Shown piece after piece: positions 1 through 6,674 of a DNA stretch of 16,782 nt (positions are counted from its first letter, which is position 1; each line of letters opens with the position of its first letter). The position numbers were made by a program, and so were the translations under genes. The stretch covers positions 1 to 16,782 of the forward strand of contig JADLKP010000024.1 in the NCBI GenBank assembly GCA_016838945.1. Direction: 5' to 3'. Below the pieces are notes generated by a model. The model was not told the DNA's origin. It made no database searches and was given only the letters and a program-made list of their open reading frames with translations. Source of the stretch: Methanobrevibacter sp. (lineage in GTDB: Archaea > Methanobacteriota > Methanobacteria > Methanobacteriales > Methanobacteriaceae).

Positions 1-588
1 TATGTATATATAAAAAATTATTAATAAATTTTTGTGTTCCTAAAAAAATTTATATTAAAATTATTAAAAAATAGTAAAACTAATAAGATCTGATAAAAAA
101 AGCTATAATCAACAAAACAAAAAAGATAAAATCCTTTTTGTTCCTGATTAAATTTCTAATGAATTAGAAATAAGACTTTAAAAACTTAAAAATCACCATT
201 TGATTTGATTTGGCAAATTTAAATTACGTGAATTTATTTTGGATAGTGTGTGTTGATTTGGTTTGATTTGTTAAAAAAATTGAAGATAATTTAAATTTTA
301 GTAATGTTTTGTTGTTAACTAAGGATTTTTAAAGTTTTTATAAAGCTAAAATATTCAAAAGATCATTTCCAAAAATTATCTTCTGAAAGATACAACTTTT
401 GGATCTCTTTTTCTTTCTCGTTTAGTCGATTTAATTTGCTTCTTTCCACAAATTCCACTTTTGGTTCTTCCCAATATTTCACCTCCGAGAACTTAAAGAT
501 ACAGAACATTAAATTTTAAGAATTGAGAATGTTTTTTTTGGAGTGATTAATGACAGTATTCAATGATTTTTTTGTCCAAATCCTTAAA
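1..588. other. AT-rich stretch with no clear gene
   Basis: No ORF longer than about 50 codons and no recognisable RNA gene is visible. The sequence is extremely AT-rich with many short A and T runs. The only item I could pick out is a 48-codon minus-strand ORF at 363-509, listed separately. A TTTGATTTGATTTG tract at 199-212 recurs in inverted orientation at 1044-1057, but this is low-complexity sequence. Confidence 0.6.
363..509 (-). CDS. Possible small protein (48 aa), unrecognised
   Basis: This is a short minus-strand ORF from an ATG at 509 to a TGA at 363. It is rich in Glu, Lys and aromatic residues in its second half (for example EEPKVEFVERSKLNRLNEKE), which reads more like a charged helical protein than random AT-rich translation. 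A good ribosome binding site (GGAGGTGA, about 479-486) lies inside the ORF. It could instead serve a GTG start at 482 in the same frame (39 aa) or an overlapping TTG-started frame. A DtxR-like palindrome (589-606) sits about 80 bp upstream. I recognise no family. It may be a small gene, the decayed end of a larger gene, or chance. Confidence 0.25.
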   Translation of the reverse strand: MFCIFKFSEVKYWEEPKVEFVERSKLNRLNEKEKEIQKLYLSEDNFWK

Positions 589-606
589 ATTTAGGTGTGC
601 CTAAAT
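589..606. promoter_or_regulatory. DtxR-like palindrome, box 1
   Basis: ATTTAGG-TGTG-CCTAAAT is an inverted repeat with 7-bp arms and a 4-bp spacer. The TTAGG...CCTAA core resembles operators of metal-dependent DtxR/IdeR/MntR repressors. Its twin lies at 644-659. It could serve a leftward promoter, the rightward one, or both. The regulator is inferred. Confidence 0.45.
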
Positions 607-631
607 ATCTTTAATAATAGTTTGTTTTCAT

Positions 632-659
632 CATATATAAAAGTTTAGGTATGCCTAAA
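632..659 (+). promoter_or_regulatory. Promoter with TATA box and DtxR-like box 2
   Basis: A TATA-like element (atatataaa, about 633-641) is followed at once by TTTAGG-TATG-CCTAAA (644-659), a second copy of the palindrome at 589-606. In an archaeal promoter, transcription should begin about 25 bp past the TATA box, near 662-668. The palindrome would then lie between the TATA box and the start, which is a position typical of repression. Another TATA-like sequence (ttatatactataaaa, about 702-716) follows and could be the real start signal instead. Confidence 0.4.
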
Positions 660-664
660 TGTTG

Positions 665-1215
665 GTATAAGTACAAAATGTTTGTACATATCAAAACAGT
701 TATATACTATAAAAACAAATATAAATATAGATATTTAGGATAACTCCAGCGTCGAAAATCGAAACTGGATTAAAATGAATACTATCAAAATCCAAAGAAA
801 ATTTAAACCTGAATATCTCCAAAAAGGTTAAAATGTACTAATTAGCTTAATTAGAGACATCTTAACAAAAACGTATTAATTGCATTGCAATTAATTAAGC
901 AGTCGAACAAAAAGGATTAATTTTCGAATTAATCAAAAATTTTAAATCAAAAAAACAAAAATTTAGCAAATTTGTAAAAAAATGTATTTTAGCAAGGAAT
1001 TAAACTAAAATCATTCTACAAAACATTGCTTCAATCTATATTTCAAATCAAATCAAAAAAAAAGAAAAACAAATCTGTCAAATCGAAAAAACAAAAAAAA
1101 TGAGGTGAAAAAATCAAGAAACGAAAATTGAAACCTCAACTTGAAAACCAAAATTTCAAAAACAAGTAGGAGCAAACAAAGAAGAAAAGATTTGTTTGCT
1201 TTTACATTATTTTTA
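665..1215 (+). ncRNA. Candidate structured non-coding RNA
   Basis: No protein of useful length is encoded here, but the plus strand is A-rich and holds a series of potential stem-loops. GTACAAA/TTTGTAC lies at 671-687. TCCAG/CTGGA with an inner TCGA/TCGA stem lies at 745-769. A perfect 10-bp palindrome lies at 875-895. GATTAATT/AATTAATC with a TTCG loop lies at 915-934. TGAGGT/ACCTCA with an inner TCAA/TTGA lies at 1101-1138. TTGAAA/TTTCAA lies near 1141-1160, and a terminator-like stem-loop follows. The promoter side carries two DtxR-like boxes. I infer a transcript of roughly 550 nt, possibly metal-regulated. AT-rich DNA makes hairpins by chance, and decayed intergenic sequence is the main alternative. 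Confidence 0.3.
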
Positions 1216-1237
1216 TTATTCTTTTATTTATTTTATT
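1171..1237 (+). terminator. Stem-loop with T-rich tail
   Basis: AGCAAACAAA (1171-1180) pairs perfectly with TTTGTTTGCT (1191-1200) around a 10-nt purine loop. It is followed by a long T-rich tract (TTTACATTATTTTTATTATT and on). Archaeal termination depends mainly on T-runs. The hairpin suits an RNA arriving from the left. The T-rich tract would not itself terminate the ribD transcript, which comes from the other strand. Confidence 0.5.
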
Positions 1238-1331
1238 AATCAACTTCTATTTTTATGATTTAAATTTTAACTAAATCATTATTCTATTTTTATCATTAAT
1301 TAATAAAATTAATCTAATAAAGCATTAGGAC

Positions 1332-2012
1332 CTATTTTAAAACCTTATATTCCATAACAAAGTCCTTGCCCAAAGGATAATATTTCTCTAATTTCAATGG
1401 AATGGCCTCTTTCATATAATCAAAACCCTCGCCATCAAAGAATGTTTTTGAATCCTTTCCACCAACAATCATAGGAGCTATGCATATCTTGACCTCATCA
1501 ATAAGATTTTCCCTAATCATTGAAAAGTTGAGAGTGGATCCGCCTTCAAGCATAAGGGTTTCTATTCCTTGGGAGTATAAATGTTCCATAAATTCCACCA
1601 AATCTACAGATTCCTTAGATGAATAGAAGACATTAGCCCTTTTGGAAAGTTCCCTTGCCCTACATACAGCATCAGCATCACAATCATGATTATTTTCATC
1701 ACAGATGCTGCCTACAGCTATAATGGTTTCAGCATCATCATTCAATATTCTGAAATCAAGAGGAGTTCTTGCCTTATTGTCCACCACGACACGAATTGGA
1801 TTGTCTTCCTTTTTTGCATTGATCTTGTGAACGGTAAGTCTAGGGTCATCTGCAAGTACAGTTCCGATACCAACCATGATGCCGTCAACTTCCTTTCTGA
1901 TTTCATGAACACGTTCAAGATCTTCCATGCCTGAAATTTCAGAACTTCCGGTTTTTGTAGCTATCTTTCCGTCCAATGTCATAGCCGCATTTAAGATTAC
2001 ATAAGGTTTCAT
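1332..2012 (-). CDS. 2,5-diamino-6-ribosylaminopyrimidinone 5'-phosphate reductase
   Basis: This NADPH-dependent reductase of riboflavin and F420/FO precursor synthesis reduces the ribosylamino side chain of the GTP-derived pyrimidine to a ribitylamino chain. The 226 residues match the stand-alone RibD C-terminal (dihydrofolate-reductase-like) fold used by archaea and fungi, with no deaminase domain. Signature segments are NAAMTLDGKIAT near the start, the VGIGTVLADDPRLTVH block around residues 47-62, and MLEGGSTLNFSMI near 153-165. The ATG at 2012 is preceded by a weak ribosome binding site (ggcatgat). tatD lies 86 bp upstream on the same strand, so the two may share a transcript, though functions are unrelated. 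The archaeal family is known as MJ0671-type (also named arfC). Confidence 0.9.
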   Translation of the reverse strand: MKPYVILNAAMTLDGKIATKTGSSEISGMEDLERVHEIRKEVDGIMVGIGTVLADDPRLTVHKINAKKEDNPIRVVVDNKARTPLDFRILNDDAETIIAVGSICDENNHDCDADAVCRARELSKRANVFYSSKESVDLVEFMEHLYSQGIETLMLEGGSTLNFSMIRENLIDEVKICIAPMIVGGKDSKTFFDGEGFDYMKEAIPLKLEKYYPLGKDFVMEYKVLK

Positions 2013-2098
2013 TTTATCATGCCTTTAAGTTTAATATATAATCCATAATAATAAAGTAATATTAGTAAGTATCATTTTAATTAATCGTTTCTTTAAAA

Positions 2099-2860
2099 TC
2101 ATATGTCAAATACATATCTTGCATTCTTTTCAGTCTGTTGGTCTATATCACTTACATCACATTTATGGAGTTCTGCTAATTTTTCAACAGCTAGAGCAAC
2201 ATTTGCAGGTTCATTCCTTTCATCCTTTGTCATTGCCAGATATGGGCTGTCGGTTTCAGTCAATATTCTTTCGATAGGAATTTCCTTGAACAATTCCTGA
2301 TGCCTTTGACTATAGCAGACCATAGTTGAACAGCTTAGGTAATGGTCTTCAATATCCAAAATTTTCCTGGCTGTTTTTAGGCTACCTCCATAACAATGAT
2401 AGATTACCTTAGGAATATCATCATAATCCTTCAATAAATTGAAAATCTTCTTTTCACAATCTCTTCCATGAATTAGCAATGGTTTTTTGTATTCGTTTGC
2501 AAGTTCAATGAATCCTGTGAAGATTTCCTGCTGACGAGCCCTCAATGCCTTATCAGTGCAGTAGAAGAAGTCCATCCCCACTTCACCGATAGCCAAGATC
2601 TCATCAAGATGCTCAATCATCTGCTTATGTGCTGCATCAATCTCCTCTTGAGGAGAATTCTGTGAACTTACCGGATGAAAACCAAATGTAGGATAAACAA
2701 ATCCTTCATACTCCTTAGAAAGCCTTAATGCCTTTTCATTGCTCTCCAAACCATAACCTGAATTGATTACCGCATTAAGCTTTTCCTTAGCTCTGACAAT
2801 TACATCTTCCCTGTCTGCATCAAACTCATCAAAATCTATATGACAATGTGTGTCCATCAT
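2099..2860 (-). CDS. TatD-family metal-dependent hydrolase
   Basis: A TIM-barrel metallohydrolase of 253 residues, normal for the family. TatD proteins act as metal-dependent DNases or, in some cases, on other phosphoester or D-aminoacyl substrates; the archaeal role is not settled. Visible metal-ligand motifs are the N-terminal DTHCHIDF, GEVGMDF around residues 92-98, LLIHGRD near 127-133, YHCYGG near 153-158 and the C-terminal TETDSPYL. Two adjacent ATGs (2860 and 2857) are possible starts. GTGAT lies just upstream, so the second Met, giving the usual MDTHCH start, is equally good. A 19-bp tandem repeat sits upstream at 2901-2950, in or near the promoter. Confidence 0.9.
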   Translation of the reverse strand: MMDTHCHIDFDEFDADREDVIVRAKEKLNAVINSGYGLESNEKALRLSKEYEGFVYPTFGFHPVSSQNSPQEEIDAAHKQMIEHLDEILAIGEVGMDFFYCTDKALRARQQEIFTGFIELANEYKKPLLIHGRDCEKKIFNLLKDYDDIPKVIYHCYGGSLKTARKILDIEDHYLSCSTMVCYSQRHQELFKEIPIERILTETDSPYLAMTKDERNEPANVALAVEKLAELHKCDVSDIDQQTEKNARYVFDI

Positions 2861-2900
2861 TTTATCACTAGTCTACCAATGTTATCAGTTTTTAAAATTT

Positions 2901-2950
2901 TTATTAGAAATAACAATTCTTATTAGAAATAACAATTCTTATTAGAAATA
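2901..2950. repeat. 19-bp tandem repeat, about 2.6 copies
   Basis: The unit ttattagaaataacaattc is repeated at 2901-2919 and 2920-2938, with the first 12 bases again at 2939-2950, all identical. It lies 40-90 bp upstream of the tatD start, so it may affect that promoter. The period equals that of the larger array at 3155-3278, but the unit sequence differs. Confidence 0.9.
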
Positions 2951-3154
2951 TTTAATAAAATTTGCAATGTTACAACTCTTATGTGCCATAACATTTCGAG
3001 CCAATAATATTATATATTTTACCTAATATTTATAACTAATTTCTTGACAATCTCTTAAACTTTAAAAAAGAATAACAATAGCTTATACATTATCATCAAT
3101 ATTTAATGCTTCAAAATTTTAAGATGTTGATGTAAAAATGAAAATCACCCAGCA

Positions 3155-3278
3155 TTTAATGAGATTATTCTGATTTAATGAGATTATTCTGATTTAATGA
3201 GATTATTCTGATTTAATGAGATTATTCTGATTTAATGAGATTATTCTGATTTAATGAGATTATTCTGATTTAATGAGA
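3155..3278. repeat. 19-bp tandem repeat, about 6.5 identical copies
   Basis: Six exact copies of tttaatgagattattctga start at 3155, 3174, 3193, 3212, 3231 and 3250, followed by a 10-base partial copy to 3278. No copy differs, which implies recent expansion or ongoing homogenisation. The array runs into the 3' end of the OYE-like gene: its stop codon (3260-3262) and last codons lie within the final units. There are no spacers, so it is not a CRISPR array. Confidence 0.95.
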
Positions 3279-4252
3279 CAAGTGCTGTCTTTTTTCCAAT
3301 AGCAATTATTACATGTTTTGCAATCTGATTCACCATAACCCTTTTCCTTCCATTCTGTTAAAAGAGCGGGGTTTCGGACAAATGGTCTTTGCATTGAGAA
3401 AAATTCAATGTTTGTACTGTTCATCAAATCATTCATAGCATTCATGCTAGATAAACCGCCACCTAAAACAACCGGAATTGAAACTTCACTTGCAACTGCA
3501 TCGGTAAAATCAACCAACATGTTTTCATTAGACAACGATTTCCTAAAGTATTGTGGTGAAAGGAATTTAGTTATCTGCAAACTATCAGCTCCATTTTCAG
3601 CAAGTATTTTGCAGATTTCAAGAGAATCATCAAAATCCTTATATAAATTCACACGGCAGTGAATATGCAAATCAGTTGTTTGCTTAATTAATTTAATTAT
3701 CTCCAAAACCATTCTCACACGATTATATGTATTTCCACCATAATTATCTTCCCTTTGGTTTTCAAATGGGTCCATAACTCTTGATAGGAAATAATTATTG
3801 CCAATATTCAATTGTATCCCATCAAATCCTGCAAATGCAATTTTTTTAGCTGCAACAATATAATCTGCTTGAATTTTTCTGATATCTTCCATATTCAATT
3901 CATTCACTTCCATCATTTGCTTTCCATTGATGTTGCAGTTTATAAATCCAATCTGAGCAAAAATAGGCACATCATATTCATGAGCAATTTCAGGCAGTGA
4001 TCTAAACTCCTTGATGAAGTATGGGTAATTAATATAATCTGAATAATCACTAAATCTATCATGGGAATACAAGGAAATAAGCTCTGTAATTATTAATCCG
4101 ACATTATTCTTAGCCAAACTTTCATATCTATCAAATATGCTCTGTGATAGGCCATATGTGGAGTCATTTTGTGATTCCCATAATCCAGTTCTAATTATGC
4201 GGCTTTTAAGATTAAACCTGCCAAATTTTATGTTATCGAATATGTCTTTCAT
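3260..4252 (-). CDS. OYE-like NADH:flavin oxidoreductase, paralog 1
   Basis: An FMN TIM-barrel protein of the Old Yellow Enzyme family, 330 aa, lacking the C-terminal FAD/NAD domains of dienoyl-CoA reductase relatives. The family block NQREDNYGGNTYNR (165-178) and the phosphate-binding region VVLGGG (near 271-276) are clear. The usual substrate-binding pair (His-x-x-His or His-x-x-Asn) is replaced by Asn149 and Asn152 in IQLNIGNNYFLS. Four cysteines near the C terminus (C311, C314, C317, C325) form C-x2-C-x2-C-x7-C and could hold an Fe-S cluster. The last residues are encoded inside a 19-bp tandem array. A TATA-like box about 25-30 bp from the ATG suggests a very short leader. A paralog lies at 5108-6091. 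The substrate is unknown. Confidence 0.85.
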   Translation of the reverse strand: MKDIFDNIKFGRFNLKSRIIRTGLWESQNDSTYGLSQSIFDRYESLAKNNVGLIITELISLYSHDRFSDYSDYINYPYFIKEFRSLPEIAHEYDVPIFAQIGFINCNINGKQMMEVNELNMEDIRKIQADYIVAAKKIAFAGFDGIQLNIGNNYFLSRVMDPFENQREDNYGGNTYNRVRMVLEIIKLIKQTTDLHIHCRVNLYKDFDDSLEICKILAENGADSLQITKFLSPQYFRKSLSNENMLVDFTDAVASEVSIPVVLGGGLSSMNAMNDLMNSTNIEFFSMQRPFVRNPALLTEWKEKGYGESDCKTCNNCYWKKDSTCLIKSE

Positions 4253-4289
4253 GATTTTAGTTTATGCCAAATCATATAAAAATGTAAGA

Positions 4290-4305
4290 GTAACTCAATA
4301 ATTAC
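4290..4305. promoter_or_regulatory. Degenerate HxlR-type palindrome upstream of OYE paralog 1
   Basis: On the minus strand this reads GTAATTATTGAGTTAC, matching GTAATTATAAAATTAC at the hxlR/frnE promoter in 13 of 16 positions. It lies just upstream of a TATA-like element (about 4274-4286) of the OYE paralog 1 promoter, and also upstream of the divergent channel gene. Binding by the HxlR protein is inferred. Confidence 0.4.
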
Positions 4306-4453
4306 CATAAAAAATATAATTGCTGAAAAAAAATAATTATAATAGGGATTATGCTTATATAAGTTAATTATTTAGTTATGTATTATTTAACTGGACCAAG
4401 TAATCTTATTGATTGGAACATTAGATAAAATTTACAGAAAAAAGGGTGTTTTA

Positions 4454-5029
4454 ATGGAATCTGAAAAATTAGAAGCATTTGTTGATGCAGTACTTGCAAT
4501 AATCCTAACAGTTATCGTACTCGAACTGCCTCAACCTGAGACAATAAATCTTGTAGGTTTTTGGGCACTGAAAGCAAACTTTTTAGCATATGTTACCAGT
4601 TTTATAGTAGTTTTATCAAATTGGTATTTCTTCCACATAATATTTGAAATAGTGCAGAAGATAGATGGCAAAATAATAGCCATGACAGGATTAGTCATAT
4701 TCATCATGTCATTGCTTCCATATTTTACAGTTTTAATATCAAATAATTTCACAAATTTAAATGCCCAATTATGTTACTGCGGATTCTTCATAGTTATTGA
4801 ATTATCCTATGACATACTGTTTTGGATGATAACTAAAATTGAGCATAATAAAGAATTAAAAAAGATATTAAACCTAAAAAGAACTGCAATGCATTTAATA
4901 TTCTATATAATCGGAATTGCATTAGGCTATTTGATTATGCCCGAAATTATTGTATTATTTGTATTCATAACTGTTTTAACATGGTTTATACATATTTATA
5001 TATCTATAAAAGATATAGATATGGAATAA
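4454..5029 (+). CDS. TMEM175/DUF1211-family channel-like membrane protein
   Basis: A six-helix membrane protein of 191 residues, the usual size of single-repeat prokaryotic TMEM175 proteins, which form tetrameric potassium-permeable channels. The first helix carries the family signature in diverged form: EAFVDAVLAIILTVIVLEL near residues 7-25, equivalent to FSDGVFAIA. Further hydrophobic segments lie near 40-58, 72-97, 104-124, 143-160 and 163-181. I chose the ATG at 4454 because GGGTG lies 5 nt upstream and the signature helix then begins near residue 7. An upstream in-frame ATG at 4409 adds 15 residues without a ribosome binding site. It sits between two minus-strand OYE paralogs and diverges from the first. 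Ion selectivity cannot be read from sequence. Confidence 0.75.
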   Translation: MESEKLEAFVDAVLAIILTVIVLELPQPETINLVGFWALKANFLAYVTSFIVVLSNWYFFHIIFEIVQKIDGKIIAMTGLVIFIMSLLPYFTVLISNNFTNLNAQLCYCGFFIVIELSYDILFWMITKIEHNKELKKILNLKRTAMHLIFYIIGIALGYLIMPEIIVLFVFITVLTWFIHIYISIKDIDME

Positions 5030-5107
5030 CCATTATTTTTATATTATTGAAACGAAAAGCATTAGACCATGAAACTAAAGTCCACACCATATTCTTAGAA
5101 AAGAAAA

Positions 5108-6091
5108 TTAATAATGGTAACAAGTGCTTGTTTTTGTTCTGTAACAATTATTGCACATTTTACACCTAGATATTCCTTCACCATCATCTTTCCATTTTTC
5201 TAAAAAATTTTCTTCAGCCACAAAAGGCCTATACATCGATAGAAATTCAATATCTGTATTGTTTATTACTTCATTCATATGTTTCATATCATTAAATCCG
5301 CCACCTAAAATAACAGGAACATTAATATGCTGAATCAAATCTTGACTAAATTCAATTAATTCATTCTCATTGGCATCTTTTGTGAAATACAATGGAGATA
5401 AAGGTTTTGTTACTTGAACACTATCTATCCCTACCTTTTCAAGAAGTTTGCAAATTTCAATACTTTCCCTTGCATCAATCCCCCCTTTTCTACCATCAAA
5501 AGCATTGACTTTACAGCCTATATGAAAATTCAGATTAGTTTTCATTACTTTAATCAATTCCAATACAAGCCTCATACGATTAAAGGTATTTCCACCATAA
5601 TCATCTGACCTTTGATTAAAATAAGGATTGATGAATTTAGATAAAAAGAAGTTATTTCCTAATGCCAATTGAATCCCATCAAATCCTGCCAATTTAAGCT
5701 TCTGGGCTACTACAATCATATCCTGTTGAATCTGGCGAATATCCTCCAAAGTCAAATCATTAACATCAATATCTCGGTCTATACCTCGATCATATTTTAT
5801 AAACTCAATCTGACCTAAAATAGGAACATTATGGCTATGGCTAATCTCTGCTAGTTTTTTAGCTTCAATCATAAACTGAGGATAGTTGCTTTTAATGGAA
5901 TACTCTGAAAATTTATCCTTAGGATATAATGATATTAATTCAGTAATGATCAATCCAACACCGCTTTTGGCAATGTTTTCGTATTTTTCATAAACTTCCC
6001 TCATTGTCTGAGTTTGCCAGAGGCCTGTTCTTATAATTCGACTATTGAGTTCTAAGTCACCTAATTTACATTTATCAAATATGTCTTTCAT
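5108..6091 (-). CDS. OYE-like NADH:flavin oxidoreductase, paralog 2
   Basis: A second FMN TIM-barrel OYE-family protein, 327 aa, close in sequence to the gene at 3260-4252: same MKDIFD start, SRIIRTGLW block, GLIITELISLYP-like segment, and NQRSDDYGGNTFNR signature (about 159-172). The residues normally forming the catalytic His pair are Ala143 and Asn146 in QLALGNNFFLS. Cysteines C310, C313, C316 and C324 have the same C-x2-C-x2-C-x7-C spacing as in paralog 1, supporting a real metal or Fe-S site. Two copies of the HxlR-type palindrome lie upstream (6128-6145, 6187-6204). A TATA-like element about 30 bp before the ATG suggests an almost leaderless mRNA. Unlike paralog 1, its 3' end has no tandem array. 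The reaction is unknown; reduction of electrophiles or quinones is possible. Confidence 0.85.
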   Translation of the reverse strand: MKDIFDKCKLGDLELNSRIIRTGLWQTQTMREVYEKYENIAKSGVGLIITELISLYPKDKFSEYSIKSNYPQFMIEAKKLAEISHSHNVPILGQIEFIKYDRGIDRDIDVNDLTLEDIRQIQQDMIVVAQKLKLAGFDGIQLALGNNFFLSKFINPYFNQRSDDYGGNTFNRMRLVLELIKVMKTNLNFHIGCKVNAFDGRKGGIDARESIEICKLLEKVGIDSVQVTKPLSPLYFTKDANENELIEFSQDLIQHINVPVILGGGFNDMKHMNEVINNTDIEFLSMYRPFVAEENFLEKWKDDGEGISRCKMCNNCYRTKTSTCYHY

Positions 6092-6127
6092 AAAATTAGT
6101 TTATAAAAAAGAATATAAAAAGAGAGT

Positions 6128-6145
6128 AGTAATTATAAAATTACT
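6128..6145. promoter_or_regulatory. HxlR-type palindrome, OYE paralog 2 site A
   Basis: AGTAATT-ATAA-AATTACT is a perfect inverted repeat with 7-bp arms, about 37 bp upstream of the OYE paralog 2 ATG and just upstream of its TATA-like sequence (ttttatatt on the minus strand). Its 16-bp core is identical to the site at 6675-6690. Confidence 0.55.
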
Positions 6146-6186
6146 GTAAACATAGAGAAAAGACCAAAAATAAATAAAAAGAGATT

Positions 6187-6204
6187 AGTAATTACAAAAT
6201 TACT
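6187..6204. promoter_or_regulatory. HxlR-type palindrome, OYE paralog 2 site B
   Basis: AGTAATT-ACAA-AATTACT has perfect 7-bp arms and differs from site A only in the spacer. It lies between the end of hxlR and OYE paralog 2, in the second copy of the local duplication. Confidence 0.5.
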
Positions 6205-6255
6205 GTAAAAAATAAGAAAAAAGACCCAAAATAAAAAAAAAAATTAAAAAGAAAA

Positions 6256-6636
6256 TCATTCAATTCCAAAAGCATTCTTATATTCTTTTAAAATGTTTTC
6301 TTTTTGAGAGTCCTCATAGCCAACAAAATTCAATTCATTAAAATAATAAGAAGTGATTTCATATAATATCCTATTGGTTTTTCTGCCTTTTTCAGTTAAT
6401 GAATATTCTGTTTTTAATTTAGGCCCCTCATCAATAACTGTTTTAATAATTAAACCGTTTTCTTCCATATATCTTAAGGTTTCCGCTAATATATGATTGC
6501 TAATTGTAGGGTTAGCTTTTTTAAATTCAGAAAAATGTTTCATGCCTCTAAATATATTAGATAAAATACAAAAAATCCATTTTCTATTAAAATAATCCAA
6601 AGTAGATCCGATTGGACATATGTTTTTCTCCATCAT
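6256..6636 (-). CDS. HxlR-family winged-helix transcriptional regulator
   Basis: A DNA-binding regulator of 126 residues, the normal size of the HxlR/DUF24 family. It has the N-terminal CPIGSTLDYFNRKW block with conserved Cys7, the FSEFKKANPTISNHILAETL recognition region near 36-55, and the wing region YSLTEKGRK near 78-86. In Bacillus, family members such as YodB and HypR use this cysteine to sense quinones, diamide or disulfide stress and control oxidoreductase genes. A strong ribosome binding site (GGAGG, 5 nt before the ATG at 6636) supports the start; the next codon is also ATG. The gene is divergent from frnE and upstream of OYE paralog 2, and a matching palindrome lies in its own promoter region. 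I infer autoregulation and control of these neighbours. Confidence 0.9.
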   Translation of the reverse strand: MMEKNICPIGSTLDYFNRKWIFCILSNIFRGMKHFSEFKKANPTISNHILAETLRYMEENGLIIKTVIDEGPKLKTEYSLTEKGRKTNRILYEITSYYFNELNFVGYEDSQKENILKEYKNAFGIE

Positions 6637-6674
6637 ATTATCCTCCCTAAAATTGATTATTATGAAACATTGGG

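Larger units (their letters stand above)
6119..6240. repeat. Tandem duplication of about 60 bp carrying palindromes
   Basis: Two imperfect copies of one segment start near 6119 and 6178. Each contains a short purine-rich lead, AGTAATT-N4-AATTACTGTAAA, and then an A-rich stretch with agaccaaaa or agacccaaaa. The palindromes start 59 bp apart. The duplication doubles the putative operator upstream of OYE paralog 2. Confidence 0.7.

Noticed and set aside
775..831. 18-codon ORF MNTIKIQRKFKPEYLQKG
   Set aside because: It is too short, lacks a ribosome binding site, and lies inside the candidate RNA.
199..1057. Mobile element bounded by a 14-bp inverted repeat (199-212 and 1044-1057)
   Set aside because: The arms are simple TTTGA repeats in low-complexity DNA, and there is no transposase or target duplication.
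3155..3278. CRISPR array
   Set aside because: The 19-bp units are directly adjacent with no spacers, and no cas genes are present.
4409..4453. Upstream ATG start for the channel gene
   Set aside because: It has no ribosome binding site, whereas the ATG at 4454 has GGGTG at the right distance and places the signature helix at the N terminus.
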